64,000 nt of DNA from Bacillota bacterium (GTDB taxonomy: Bacteria > Bacillota > Clostridia > Acetivibrionales > DSM-1351). Positions 8,518 through 17,483 of the stretch are shown here, in pieces. Position 1 is the first letter of the stretch. Every line of letters starts with the position of its first letter. Position numbers and translations under genes: made by a program. Location: positions 32,472-96,471 of the forward strand of contig JAEXOY010000005.1 in assembly GCA_023439045.1 (NCBI GenBank), given 5' to 3'. Under the pieces are notes generated by a model that was given only the letters and a program-made list of their open reading frames with translations, was not told where the DNA came from and did not search any database.

Positions 8518-9789
8518 ATGTCGAAAAATATAATTGAAGTAAGGAATCTGGGTAAAAAGTATATAATAAACCACCAGCAAAATGAACGTTACACGGCACT
8601 AAGAGATGTCATTGTGAACAAGGTTAGAAACTTTGGTAAAAATAAGCTAGATACTGGAGCACAGGAAGAGTTTTGGGCATTAAAGGATATTTCTTTTGAT
8701 ATAAAGCCTGGGGACAAAGTAGGGATTATAGGTAGAAATGGTGCTGGAAAATCAACACTCCTAAAGTTACTTAGCAGAATTACTGAGCCAACCACAGGCA
8801 GCATAAAGATAAATGGCAGAGTGGCAAGCTTGCTAGAAGTGGGCACTGGTTTTCACCCAGAGCTTACTGGCAGGGAGAATATTTTTTTAAATGGTGCAAT
8901 TTTAGGCATGAGTAGGCAGGAGATTAAGAAGAAATTTGATGAGATAGTCGAATTTGCTGAGGTTGAGAAGTTTCTTGATACCCCTGTAAAAAGATATTCC
9001 TCTGGAATGTATGTAAGACTTGCATTTTCAGTAGCAGCTCACCTAGAACCTGAAATTCTTATTATTGATGAGGTGTTAGCAGTAGGGGACGCACAGTTTC
9101 AAAAAAAGTGCCTTGGGAAAATGGGAGATGTCAGCAAGGAAGGAAGAACAGTACTATTTGTGAGCCATAATATGGGTGCTATACAGCAGCTGTGTAATAA
9201 GGGCATATTGCTTGATAAGGGTAAAATCGATTTCATTGCAGATGAAATTGATGATGTATTAAATACATACTATAAAAGGTCCTTTGAAAATAATGTAAAT
9301 AGTATGTGGAAGAAAACTAAGAACAAAGTTTATTCTGAAGATATAAACCCATTGTGTCTTTCATTGTGTGATAAAAATGGAACCCCAATTTCAAACCCAA
9401 TTAAGAATGATGATGAAGTATTTATTCAGATTGACTTTGAAATTTTGACCTTATCCAATGCTATATGCATAGGATATGCTATCTTTGATGAGAATCAAAA
9501 TGTATTATATTGGAGTTACCATACAGATGAAAATGAAAGTAAGTGGCCTGACTTAACTCTAGGAAGAAATATTTTAAGAAGCAAAATACCATCAAGATTG
9601 CTTAACGAGGGTACTTATAGGATAGAGTTAATAGGTGGTATACACTATGTAAAATGGTTCTTTGAGCCAACTAAGTCAGATATATTTATTAATCTATCTA
9701 TTAAAAATGGATTGAGCGACTCTCCATATTGGCTTGGTAAAAGGCCTGGAATTCTTGCTCCTGTGATAGAGTGGGAAAAAATAAATTAA
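8518..9789 (+). CDS. ABC exporter ATPase with C-terminal glycan-binding domain (Wzt-like)
   Basis: A 423-residue ATPase. Residues ~1-245 form the nucleotide-binding domain: Walker A GRNGAGKST, signature YSSGMYVRLAF, Walker B ILIIDEVLAVGD and switch VSHN. Residues ~270-423 resemble the Wzt C-terminal beta-sandwich that in E. coli O8/O9a recognises the finished, capped chain. ATG 8518 is seven bases after GGGGG; the GTG at 8515 would be too close. It forms the exporter with the permease just upstream, and two methyltransferase genes follow at once. The C-terminal domain is what separates it from plain TagH-like ATPases. Its ligand is unknown. Confidence 0.88.
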   Translation: MSKNIIEVRNLGKKYIINHQQNERYTALRDVIVNKVRNFGKNKLDTGAQEEFWALKDISFDIKPGDKVGIIGRNGAGKSTLLKLLSRITEPTTGSIKINGRVASLLEVGTGFHPELTGRENIFLNGAILGMSRQEIKKKFDEIVEFAEVEKFLDTPVKRYSSGMYVRLAFSVAAHLEPEILIIDEVLAVGDAQFQKKCLGKMGDVSKEGRTVLFVSHNMGAIQQLCNKGILLDKGKIDFIADEIDDVLNTYYKRSFENNVNSMWKKTKNKVYSEDINPLCLSLCDKNGTPISNPIKNDDEVFIQIDFEILTLSNAICIGYAIFDENQNVLYWSYHTDENESKWPDLTLGRNILRSKIPSRLLNEGTYRIELIGGIHYVKWFFEPTKSDIFINLSIKNGLSDSPYWLGKRPGILAPVIEWEKIN

Positions 9790-9809
9790 CCTGTGAAAGA
9801 GGGAAAACA

Positions 9810-10508
9810 ATGGAAATTAAATACATCAAAAGAGCCTTGAAACACTTAAATGGGAAAGTATACTATAAAAAGTCATATTCTCAATGCGGAGAAGATTTAA
9901 TAATAAATCACTTAGTTAAATACTTAGACATTAATAAACCGACATATATAGATATAGGAGCAAATCATCCTAAAAAACTAAATAATACCTACTTTTTTTA
10001 TAAGAATGGGAGTGTAGGAGTATTGGTGGAGCCAAATAAACAGTTATGCAAGCTAATTAGTAGAACTAGGAAGAGGGATACTGTTATTAATGCTGGTATT
10101 GGTATAAGTAAGGAAAATACTGCTAAGTACTATGTTATGAGCTGTGATACTCTTAGCACATTCTGTAAAGAGGAGGCTGAAAGAATAGAAAAAATGGGAA
10201 GCATTAAAATTTGTAATACTGAAGATGTTAAAATGTACGGCATTAATGATATCCTAGAGAAGTATTTTAATGGAGCACCTGATATTTTTTCTATAGATAT
10301 AGAAGGGTTAGATTTAGAAGTTCTTAAAACACTTGATTTTTCTAAATATAGACCAAAAATATTTTGTATTGAAACATTAGAATACACCCAAGATAGAAGT
10401 GCAAAGAAAGATAATGAGTTGATAGATTTTATGGTTTTAAATGGATACAGCATATATGCAGATACTTATATAAATACAATATTATACGATAGTAATTTAA
10501 TTAAGTAG
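9810..10508 (+). CDS. FkbM family SAM-dependent methyltransferase
   Basis: A 232-residue enzyme with the FkbM/Methyltransf_21 pattern: TYIDIGANHPKKLNNTYFFY as the SAM-binding start, then VLVEPNKQLCKLI and, later, FSIDIEGLDLEVLKTL (the acidic IDIEG motif). Such enzymes O-methylate sugars in surface glycans and natural products. ATG 9810 follows AGAGGG; the in-frame ATG at 9771 lies inside the end of the ATPase gene and has no ribosome site. Its place right after the Wzt-like gene suggests it methylates the exported glycan. The position methylated is unknown. Confidence 0.85.
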   Translation: MEIKYIKRALKHLNGKVYYKKSYSQCGEDLIINHLVKYLDINKPTYIDIGANHPKKLNNTYFFYKNGSVGVLVEPNKQLCKLISRTRKRDTVINAGIGISKENTAKYYVMSCDTLSTFCKEEAERIEKMGSIKICNTEDVKMYGINDILEKYFNGAPDIFSIDIEGLDLEVLKTLDFSKYRPKIFCIETLEYTQDRSAKKDNELIDFMVLNGYSIYADTYINTILYDSNLIK

Positions 10509-10585
10509 AGTGTTAGCTTTATATTGTATAATGTCTGAATTTTATTAAGGTTGTTTATAAGTAAGGTTAGTATAGGAGATTCTTT

Positions 10586-11350
10586 ATGAGCACAGTAAAG
10601 CAAATAGTGTACAATTATTTTTTTGGTAACGAACAAATAGACAAAAACAAAAAAACTAGAGATAATTGGGTAATAAGTAAACTTCAAACATTTACAAAGG
10701 ATAAAAGTATACTAGATGCAGGTGCAGGGGAACAAAAGTATAAGGAGTATTGTGCCCATTTGAAATACATATCTCAAGATTTTTGTCAATATGATGGGAA
10801 AGGTAATAACATTGGACTTCAAACTGGAGAATGGGACATAGCAAAAATTGATATTGTTTCTGACATTACATCTATACCAAGTGAAGATGAGAGTTTTGAT
10901 TATATTATGTGTACAGAAGTATTTGAACATATATCTGAACCTATTAAGGCTATTGAGGAGTTCGCTAGAATACTAAAACCTGGTGGAGAGTTATTGTTGA
11001 CGGCACCATTTGGAAGCTTGACGCATTTTGCTCCTTATCACTATTATTCTGGATTTAACAGATATTTTTATGAAGAATTATTACCAAAATACGGGCTTAT
11101 AGTAGAAGAAGTAGTCCCTAATGGTAATTATTTTGACTTTATATTACAAGAAATGAACAGACTACCATATATGAGCACTCAATATGTTGGGGAAAGGTTA
11201 TCTTTACTCGAAAAAATCTGCATTGGCATAATTAATAAAAGACTTTCAAAGTTTACTAGTAAAGCATTATCCTCTTCTGAAGTTGCTTGCTTTGGATTTC
11301 ATGTTTTGGCAAAAAAATCAAAGGGGGCAAGCAATGATAGTCCGATTTGA
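10586..11350 (+). CDS. Class I SAM-dependent methyltransferase
   Basis: A 254-residue protein with a Rossmann methyltransferase core: SILDAGAGEQKYKEY (motif I), FDYIMCTEVFEHI (motif IV, as in Methyltransf_11) and EEFARILKPGGELLLTAPFG (motif V/VI). It probably methylates a sugar or another cytoplasmic intermediate of the polysaccharide. ATG 10586 follows AGGAG. The 3' end overlaps the next gene by 17 bp, indicating translational coupling with the fucosyltransferase. Substrate not determinable. Confidence 0.82.
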   Translation: MSTVKQIVYNYFFGNEQIDKNKKTRDNWVISKLQTFTKDKSILDAGAGEQKYKEYCAHLKYISQDFCQYDGKGNNIGLQTGEWDIAKIDIVSDITSIPSEDESFDYIMCTEVFEHISEPIKAIEEFARILKPGGELLLTAPFGSLTHFAPYHYYSGFNRYFYEELLPKYGLIVEEVVPNGNYFDFILQEMNRLPYMSTQYVGERLSLLEKICIGIINKRLSKFTSKALSSSEVACFGFHVLAKKSKGASNDSPI

Positions 11351-12185
11351 GGGTGGCCTTGGAAATCAGATGTTTCAATATGCAATATACTATATGGGAA
11401 AGAAAAAGGGTTATGATGTTAGCGCGGATTGCTCATTTTATGAAAGTAATATTGCACATAATGGTTTGGAGATTGAAAAAATATTTGGTATAGAATTAAA
11501 TAAAACTAATATACAGTATATTCTATATAAACAAGATATACTATCAAAAATACTAAGAAGGCTTGGGTTAAATTTTAGTAATAGTGACATTATTAAGGAG
11601 AATAAAGCCAAATATATTCCTAATCTATTAACAGAGAAAAATAAATATAAGTATCTATTCGGATATTGGCAGTCAGAAAAGTACTTCTGTTCAATAAGGT
11701 CTGAAATTCTAAGCAGCTTTAAGTTTCCTGATTTGGGAGAAAAAAGTCAGAAGATGCTTGATATGATTCAAAGTACTAATTCCATTGCAATGCATATACG
11801 AAGAGGCGACTACATTCTAGCTAAGATATATGAAAACCTTGGAGAAAGTAAGTACTATGATAATGCAATGAATTACTTTGAAAATAGATTTGAAAATATT
11901 ACATACTTTATATTTTCAGATGATTTGACCTGGTGTAAGAATAACATCAGTTCTAATAAAAGAGCTATATTTGTTGATTGTAATAAAGGTAGGGATAGCT
12001 TTTTCGATATGAAACTAATGAGTCACTGTAAGCATAATATTATTGCTAATAGTTCATTTAGCTGGTGGGGAGCATGGTTAAACGACAACCCTAATAAAAT
12101 AGTATTAGCACCACATAAGTGGTTTACTAAAATGTCTGGATACGATGATACAAATATTGTTCCTGAATCATGGATAAAAGTATAG
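11334..12185 (+). CDS. GT11 alpha-1,2-fucosyltransferase
   Basis: A 283-residue glycosyltransferase of family 11. The N-terminal MIVRFEGGLGNQMFQYA, HIRRGDY near residue 153 and the C-terminal NSSFSWWGAWLN are the three conserved GT11 blocks; the HxRRGDY block binds the GDP part of GDP-fucose. It would add L-fucose (usually alpha-1,2 to galactose) using GDP-fucose made by Gmd (6441) and Fcl (27634). ATG 11334 has AGGGGG in front; an upstream ATG (11283) lies inside the preceding methyltransferase gene and adds residues outside the family. The acceptor is unknown. Confidence 0.9.
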   Translation: MIVRFEGGLGNQMFQYAIYYMGKKKGYDVSADCSFYESNIAHNGLEIEKIFGIELNKTNIQYILYKQDILSKILRRLGLNFSNSDIIKENKAKYIPNLLTEKNKYKYLFGYWQSEKYFCSIRSEILSSFKFPDLGEKSQKMLDMIQSTNSIAMHIRRGDYILAKIYENLGESKYYDNAMNYFENRFENITYFIFSDDLTWCKNNISSNKRAIFVDCNKGRDSFFDMKLMSHCKHNIIANSSFSWWGAWLNDNPNKIVLAPHKWFTKMSGYDDTNIVPESWIKV

Positions 12186-12200
12186 TAAGGAGTATGAGAT

Positions 12201-13199
12201 ATGCCATTGGTAAGTGTTATTATGCCAGTATATAATGGTGAAAGGTATTTGAAGGAGGCTATAGAAAGTATACTTTTACAAACATTTAAGGATTTTGAAT
12301 TTATTATAATTAATGATGGTTCTAAAGATAATAGTCTTAATATTATTCAATCTTTCAATGATAGTAGAGTCAAGATAATAGACAATGAAAATAACTTAGG
12401 GATAGAAAGGTGCCTGAACCTTGGGTTTTCTCTTGCTAGTGGTAAGTACATTGCACGAATGGATTGTGATGATATTAGTATATCTACTAGGTTATACGAA
12501 CAAGTTAAGTACATGGAAGCAAATCCCGATGTTGTTGTTTGTGGGAGTTGGATTAAGGAATTTGGTGTGGGTATAGCCACTAAAATTGTAAAATATAAAA
12601 AGACAAATGATAAATTAAATGTCATGCTGTTATTTGGCAATTGCATGGCTCATCCAAGTGTAATTATTAGGGCAGAAATTATAAAAAGGTATCATTTAGA
12701 ATATAGCGATAAATTCAAGTATGCAGAAGATTACGAGCTTTGGACAAGATTAAAAGAATACGGTAAATTAGCTAATTTGCCTAAAGTTTTGCTCTTGTAT
12801 CGGAGATGCAGTAATTCTATTGGCATAAAGAATGAACAAGTTCAGCTAAAAAGCTGGAAAAGCCTTATTAGTAGAAACTTAGATGCACTAGCTATAGATT
12901 ATAATGAAGAAGAGTTAAATGATCATATTAACTTAATCAGAAGGTTTAGTTTAGATGAAGAAAGCATTTATAGAATAGATAAATGGATAGAAAAGCTTAT
13001 TCGGTTTAATAGAAATGATAACAAACTAAAAAACAAAATATTAACAAGAGCATTATTAAATTATTATGTATATTTTTTAAATAATTGCAAGATAGGATTA
13101 AAAGAGCTATTGAGGTTAAAATCTTCAAGTGGTATAGAAAAGTTGCTATTTATTATAAAATATTATGGAGTGAAAATTTTAAAAGTACTAAGAGGATAA
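12201..13199 (+). CDS. GT2 family glycosyltransferase
   Basis: A 332-residue GT-A fold enzyme. It begins LVSVIMPVYNGERYLKEAI, has INDGSKDNSLNI, the metal-binding ARMDCDDIS (DxD type), and the acceptor-side YAEDYELWTRL (ED motif, catalytic base). It transfers a sugar to a lipid-linked glycan in the cytoplasm. ATG 12201 follows AAGGAG. It is 8 bp ahead of another GT2 gene. The C-terminal ~80 residues are basic and may sit against the membrane. Donor and linkage unknown. Confidence 0.88.
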   Translation: MPLVSVIMPVYNGERYLKEAIESILLQTFKDFEFIIINDGSKDNSLNIIQSFNDSRVKIIDNENNLGIERCLNLGFSLASGKYIARMDCDDISISTRLYEQVKYMEANPDVVVCGSWIKEFGVGIATKIVKYKKTNDKLNVMLLFGNCMAHPSVIIRAEIIKRYHLEYSDKFKYAEDYELWTRLKEYGKLANLPKVLLLYRRCSNSIGIKNEQVQLKSWKSLISRNLDALAIDYNEEELNDHINLIRRFSLDEESIYRIDKWIEKLIRFNRNDNKLKNKILTRALLNYYVYFLNNCKIGLKELLRLKSSSGIEKLLFIIKYYGVKILKVLRG

Positions 13200-13207
13200 A
13201 GAAGAAA

Positions 13208-14161
13208 ATGCCAAAGCTAAGTGTTATTGTTCCTGTTTATAATGTTGAAAGATATTTGAATAGATGTATAGAATCTATTCTAAACCAAAGTTTTATAGAT
13301 TTTGAACTTATATTAGTAGATGATTGCTCTAAAGATAACAGTCCACAGATATGTGATGATTACAAGAAAGATTCAAGGGTAAAGGTAATACATAACAAAC
13401 AGAATAAGGGGCTCTCAGAAGCTAGAAATGCTGGTATACATGCGGCTTGCGGTACTTACTTAAGCTTTATTGATGGTGATGACTTTATTGTTCCCAATAC
13501 TTTTTCCATAATGATTAGTGAATTAGAACAACATAATTTAGATATTATTTCAGGATATTTTGTTTCTTACATAACAGAAGACAATTATTACTGTGATATT
13601 AGAAAGCATACATTTAGTAACGAAGTCTGCTCAGGTGTTGAGTTTATATGTAAGGGCTTAAAAGAGGGTAGCATGTCCATGTGTGTGCCAATTAACTTCT
13701 ATAAGCGTGAGTTAATCATTAAGAATAACTTGTTTTTCAAACCCGGCATTCTGCATGAAGATGAGCTGTGGACACCACAAGTATTTATTAATGCAGAAAG
13801 AGTAAAATACATAGATCTATTTTTTTATATGTACGTTATGAGAGAGGGGTCAATCACGAAGGTAACCAATAAATATAAAAATGCGATTGACCTAGTAAAT
13901 ACATGCTATTACCTCGAAAAATACTTTTCAGATAACGTTATTAATAAGCGTTACTTAAAAATACTAAACGATAATATATTAACCCTATTTCTAAATGCTG
14001 TTTATATTGGTAATCTAGTTAGTGACCCAATTATCAAGAAAAGCTTTGTTTTTGGTAAGCCAAGGACAATAAAAAATAAAGTAAAGGCAATAATTTTTTT
14101 ACTAAACAAGAAAGTCTATTGCAAAATTAACAATAGACTTAAAAGGGCTGTTAAGAGTTAA
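13208..14161 (+). CDS. GT2 family glycosyltransferase
   Basis: A 317-residue GT2 enzyme: MPKLSVIVPVYNVERYLNRC at the start, LVDDCSKDNSPQI, SFIDGDDFI (DxD) and HEDELWTPQVF (the ED base motif). The start is ATG 13208; the longer frame from 13085 overlaps the previous gene out of phase and adds non-family sequence. The last 11 bp overlap the 3' end of the convergent GT4 gene at 14151, so the two convergent operons meet tail to tail without a terminator. Sugar specificity unknown. Confidence 0.88.
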   Translation: MPKLSVIVPVYNVERYLNRCIESILNQSFIDFELILVDDCSKDNSPQICDDYKKDSRVKVIHNKQNKGLSEARNAGIHAACGTYLSFIDGDDFIVPNTFSIMISELEQHNLDIISGYFVSYITEDNYYCDIRKHTFSNEVCSGVEFICKGLKEGSMSMCVPINFYKRELIIKNNLFFKPGILHEDELWTPQVFINAERVKYIDLFFYMYVMREGSITKVTNKYKNAIDLVNTCYYLEKYFSDNVINKRYLKILNDNILTLFLNAVYIGNLVSDPIIKKSFVFGKPRTIKNKVKAIIFLLNKKVYCKINNRLKRAVKS

Positions 14162-15260
14162 TTCTCGAGAAAATATCAGCGTGTGACCTTGCCATTTTTT
14201 GAATTGTGTATTCTCTTATTTTATTAATGTTTGATTGACTGATTTCAGCGCATAATTTTTCTTCCGATAGTAATCTATCTAGAAAAGCCGGAAGACTGTC
14301 GGATATATTGTTCAAACTGCAAATGAAGCCATTTTTACCGTGCTCTATAAGCTCTAGACCAGCGACACATCTATCAGTAGTTATAACCGGAAGACCATAA
14401 GCCATTGCCTCGTTGACTACTAATCCCCATATATCTTCCCTTGTAGGAAGAACAAAAATATCAGCTGCACGATAATAATCTACTAACTCTTTGGCATCTT
14501 TAAATGGTTCGATATATACCCCAGCTAAATTATTTTTATCTATTAAATCTCTATATTCATTCTCCTTATCTCCACATCCGACGAGTATTAATACACAGGG
14601 CGTAGAAATTTTTGAATATGCTTCTAATAGCATGTCAAAGCCTTTTCTATGGATAAATTGTCCAACCCCAAGAATAATTCGTTCATTAGAATGGTTAATC
14701 TTTTCCTTATAGTAATTTTTTGAGTATTTAATTTCTTCAATTGTACAAATATCTGAATCATTTATAGAAGAAAAGGGATAACGATAAATTTTCTCCTTTT
14801 TTGCTCCATAAAACAAGAAATATTCATCAGTTTTTTTACTTGTACTGAACCAACCACTAGCAGATTTAATAAAATAGTTTTTAACTAAATATTTAAGCCT
14901 TGAGTCTTGTTTTTTAAACCCTCCATCAGCTTCAATATAAAAGGGGATTTTTAAAAGTTTCATTTTTAGTATAGCTAACATACCAGTAGGGGAGTAATAG
15001 TTCGTAATTACTACAATGTCATATTTATTCCTTGTTATGTATCTCAGTACACTAGGGCAAACAGCAGTTTCATGTGAAGTGGGCGTTCCATTTAATACTT
15101 TGTAATTAAAATTATAAGTGTTTTCAGACGACCACTTATTATGTCTATCTGAAGCAGAATGTCTCTCAAATAAAACAAGTAAATTGCAGTATTTAGAAAG
15201 TTCGTTAAAAAACTGAACTCTATATGGAGATGGTAAGTTGGTTATCCAAAGAACTTTCAT
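14151..15260 (-). CDS. GT4 family glycosyltransferase
   Basis: A 369-residue GT-B enzyme. The N-terminal half starts MKVLWITNLPSPYRVQFFNEL; the C-terminal half has ILGVGQFIHRKGFDMLLEAY and REDIWGLVVNEAMAYGLPVI, an acidic-x7-E motif in which the first acid is Asp. It is the last gene of the minus-strand operon that begins at 24265. Its start is 7 bp after the end of the preceding gene. Expected role: addition of a sugar to the lipid-linked repeat unit. Donor not determinable. Confidence 0.88.
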   Translation of the reverse strand: MKVLWITNLPSPYRVQFFNELSKYCNLLVLFERHSASDRHNKWSSENTYNFNYKVLNGTPTSHETAVCPSVLRYITRNKYDIVVITNYYSPTGMLAILKMKLLKIPFYIEADGGFKKQDSRLKYLVKNYFIKSASGWFSTSKKTDEYFLFYGAKKEKIYRYPFSSINDSDICTIEEIKYSKNYYKEKINHSNERIILGVGQFIHRKGFDMLLEAYSKISTPCVLILVGCGDKENEYRDLIDKNNLAGVYIEPFKDAKELVDYYRAADIFVLPTREDIWGLVVNEAMAYGLPVITTDRCVAGLELIEHGKNGFICSLNNISDSLPAFLDRLLSEEKLCAEISQSNINKIREYTIQKMARSHADIFSRINS

Positions 15261-15267
15261 ATTATCG

Positions 15268-16350
15268 CTATCCTTTCACAATAGTATCTACAACCATGTC
15301 CCATGAGGGGGGATTTTTATCGGTACAAGTATTTGGAAACTGTTGTTGATAGGAAAATTCTTGCATAGAGTGAATCATTGCGTTTGCAACACTATTGCTA
15401 TCAAAGCAATCAAAAAAGATAGCATTTTTATAATCTGATACAACCTCTCTAGCATAATCAAGGTCACTTGCAAGAATAATTGAACCACATAATTTAGCTT
15501 CCAGCAAAGGTAAACCAAATGTCTCAATATATGAAGGAAAAATTAGAGTACTAGAGGCAAATAAATCAACAAGCTGTGTTTTTTCTAATTTCCCTACAAA
15601 CTGTACGTTTAAGTCATAAGTATCACAATAACTTTTAAGCATTTTTGTGAGTTTATTCTCATCACTCTTAATTGTAAATACTATCTGGAAGTCTATGTTT
15701 TTTCCTTTAAGTATTTTACACGCATGCAATATTATCATGTGATTTTTATATTGTGTTGCAGCCGCTGGATAAAAAAACACTCTTCTGTTTTTATTTGTAT
15801 CTGAATACGTCCTACATACTTGGAGATTAATTGATGGTGAACAGACAATGAAGTTGTCTTGACTTATTTCAGCAAACCTAGAGCACGAACATCTCATCCA
15901 GTTTGTTTGTACAATAACTTTATATGCCTTTTTCATCGAGTTAATTATAAGTTTTCCAATGATATTCTGATACACCCAAAATAATGGGTTTTGGAATAGT
16001 TTAAATCTATATTGAGTGAAAGGTAATGGCTGATGGACGTACAAAATTTGAGGAACCGCAACCCTAGGCACACAAATATTCTGCAAAGAAAAAACCTTAT
16101 CAGCTTTATATTCGGTAACTAGCTTTGGTGCAACAAGATAATCAAAATAAAGTCTATGAAACCAACTCTTTTTAACCCATGGATAATTTTTAACATTAAC
16201 ATGCTCTGTTGATTCTAAGCAGGGGGTGCTAAGAATAAAAGTCCATTTAACATTAGGAGTAGGATTGTTTTTAACATAGTTGTAAAACTCCTTCAGTATT
16301 GTGAGCGCTCCCCCATGTTCTGCTGCAACATCAAAAACTATTATATTCAT
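15268..16350 (-). CDS. GT4 family glycosyltransferase
   Basis: A 360-residue GT-B enzyme with VFDVAAEHGGALTIL near the N-terminus, VFFYPAAATQYKNH at the domain junction, and PSYIETFGLPLLEAKLCGSI (E-x7-E) near residue 275. It has the general layout of the Glycos_transf_1 family. It lies 7 bp downstream of the CapG-like epimerase gene and upstream of the GT4 gene at 14151. It probably adds one residue of the repeat unit containing FucNAc. Specificity unknown. Confidence 0.85.
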   Translation of the reverse strand: MNIIVFDVAAEHGGALTILKEFYNYVKNNPTPNVKWTFILSTPCLESTEHVNVKNYPWVKKSWFHRLYFDYLVAPKLVTEYKADKVFSLQNICVPRVAVPQILYVHQPLPFTQYRFKLFQNPLFWVYQNIIGKLIINSMKKAYKVIVQTNWMRCSCSRFAEISQDNFIVCSPSINLQVCRTYSDTNKNRRVFFYPAAATQYKNHMIILHACKILKGKNIDFQIVFTIKSDENKLTKMLKSYCDTYDLNVQFVGKLEKTQLVDLFASSTLIFPSYIETFGLPLLEAKLCGSIILASDLDYAREVVSDYKNAIFFDCFDSNSVANAMIHSMQEFSYQQQFPNTCTDKNPPSWDMVVDTIVKG

Positions 16351-16357
16351 TAATCTT

Positions 16358-17482
16358 TTACTTCCCCCAAGTTACTTTATTAATAATTTTAGTATAGCTC
16401 TGTATTAGCTTTACAACTTTCACAGAAACATTAGTGTCTCTGTAGTCATTTGCTAATACATGGGGCTCATTATTCTTGTGCATACAAACCGCTAAATCTA
16501 TAGCCTGTGAGATGTCTTCTTCAGTAATACCGCCAATTAGTACAGTTCCTTTATCAAGAACCTCAGGACGTTCTGTCGACGTTCTTATAAGAACTGCAGG
16601 AAATCCTAAGATTGCAGATTCTTCAGATAATGTACCACTATCAGATAATACGCACATAGAGCTTAGCTGTAACCTGTTGTAATCCATAAAACCAAAAGGT
16701 TTAAGCTGACGTATTAGAGGGTGAAATACGAATTGTCTATCTTCTATACGCTTCCAGCTTCTTGGATGTGTTGAATATATAATTGGCAACTGATATTTTT
16801 TTGCAATGCCATTTAGTGCTTCCATCAGTGAAAAGAAGTTTTTTTCATTATCTATGTTTTCTTCTCTATGGGCAGATACAAGTATATACTTACCGTGTTC
16901 CAATCCTAATACATCAAGCACGTTACTATTATTGATTGCTTGATGATTTTTTTCTAGAACCTCAGCCATCGGAGATCCAGTTACGTATATATGTTCCTTT
17001 CTAAAGCCCTCTGACAACAGATATCTTCTGCTATGTTCGGTATAGGGGAGGTTAATGTCCGAGATATGATCGACGATTTTCCTGTTGATTTCTTCAGGAA
17101 CATTTTGGTCGAAACATCTGTTACCAGCTTCCATGTGAAAAATAGGAATTTTAAGTCTTTTGGCAGATATTGCACAAAGCGCACTATTTGTATCACCTAG
17201 TAATAATAGAGCATCAGGGCATTCCTTTTGCATAATTTCATATGACTTTGATATGATATTGCCCATTGTTTCACCAAGATGACTACCTACAGCATCAAGA
17301 TAGAAGTCTGGAGAACGAAGGCCCAGCTCCTCAAAAAAGATTTGGTTTAGCGTATAATCCCAATTTTGCCCTGTGTGGACAAGGACTTGCTTAAAGTACT
17401 TATCACATGCCTTTATTACTTCAGAAAGTCTAATAATTTCAGGTCTGGTACCTACTATAGTCATTAACTTTAACTTATCCAC
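16358..17482 (-). CDS. capG: UDP-N-acetyl-L-fucosamine synthase (CapG/WbjD-like 2-epimerase)
   Basis: A 374-residue UDP-GlcNAc 2-epimerase fold protein: MTIVGTRPEIIRLSEVIKAC, TGQNWDYTLNQIFFEELGL, LLLGDTNSALCAI, HMEAGNRCFDQNVPEEINRK and SDSGTLSEESAILGFPAVLI. The NWDYTLNQIFF block and the gene order point to the CapG/WbjD branch, which makes the last step of UDP-L-FucNAc synthesis, rather than to general WecB. GTG 17482 is the start, with GGAGG six bases upstream and only one base after the capF stop. Upstream in the operon are CapF and CapE, completing the three-enzyme route. Confidence 0.85.
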   Translation of the reverse strand: MDKLKLMTIVGTRPEIIRLSEVIKACDKYFKQVLVHTGQNWDYTLNQIFFEELGLRSPDFYLDAVGSHLGETMGNIISKSYEIMQKECPDALLLLGDTNSALCAISAKRLKIPIFHMEAGNRCFDQNVPEEINRKIVDHISDINLPYTEHSRRYLLSEGFRKEHIYVTGSPMAEVLEKNHQAINNSNVLDVLGLEHGKYILVSAHREENIDNEKNFFSLMEALNGIAKKYQLPIIYSTHPRSWKRIEDRQFVFHPLIRQLKPFGFMDYNRLQLSSMCVLSDSGTLSEESAILGFPAVLIRTSTERPEVLDKGTVLIGGITEEDISQAIDLAVCMHKNNEPHVLANDYRDTNVSVKVVKLIQSYTKIINKVTWGK

Positions 17483-17483
17483 A

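Noticed and set aside
13085..13207. Upstream extension of the second GT2 gene
   Set aside because: It overlaps the preceding gene in another phase and adds 41 residues before the conserved GT2 start at 13208.
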